7,628 nucleotides of DNA, taken from contig JAEWJV010000417.1 of NCBI GenBank assembly GCA_023386395.1, forward strand, positions 1 through 7,628. Direction: 5' to 3'. Origin of the DNA: Bacteroidota bacterium. GTDB lineage: Bacteria; Bacteroidota; Bacteroidia; Chitinophagales; Chitinophagaceae. A model generated the notes under the pieces. It was not told the origin of the DNA and did no database searches. It saw only the letters and a list, made by a program, of their open reading frames with translations. A program made the translations under genes and the position numbers. Below, piece after piece: positions 7,002 through 7,628 of the stretch (positions are counted from its first letter, which is position 1; each line of letters begins with the position of its first letter).

Positions 7002-7628
<627 letters not shown>

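Overview
The window looks like chromosomal DNA of a Bacteroidota bacterium, most likely from the Chitinophagaceae or a near relative. This rests on three things: the uppS–bamA–skp/OmpH–skp/OmpH gene order, the style of the encoded proteins (DUF3471 tail, OmpH proteins with an 'MPEY' motif, BamA with a 'GDAGLSN…RGY' loop), and A-rich, Shine-Dalgarno-poor sequence before start codons. The taxonomic placement is inference; there is no rRNA or other marker here.

Layout. The left part (1–2696) is read on the + strand. It holds the C-terminal end of a protein with a DUF3471-like domain (cut by the left edge). After 23 bases comes a complete exported serine hydrolase of the class C beta-lactamase/penicillin-binding-protein fold. 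After a 106-base gap comes carA, the glutaminase subunit of carbamoyl-phosphate synthetase. The right part (2772–7628) is read on the − strand. In transcription order it holds uppS (start cut by the right edge), bamA, and two different OmpH/Skp-like periplasmic chaperones. The two halves converge on a strong hairpin at 2712–2754 with an 18-bp perfect stem, A7 on one side and T7 on the other, which can end transcription from both directions.

How the genes fit together. The − strand block is an envelope-assembly cluster. UppS makes the C55 polyprenyl carrier for peptidoglycan and surface glycans. Skp/OmpH chaperones carry unfolded outer-membrane proteins across the periplasm. BamA folds them into the outer membrane. 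The + strand genes are unrelated in pathway: two probable serine-hydrolase genes and a pyrimidine/arginine biosynthesis gene.

Every gene belongs to a known family, and no stretch over 300 bases lacks a gene. I saw no mobile element, CRISPR array, tRNA or rRNA, and I do not think this window holds an undescribed system. The points worth a second look are modest: the strongly diverged Skp pair, the non-aromatic BamA C-terminus, the extra segment in its third POTRA domain, and the inverted repeat directly before carA.
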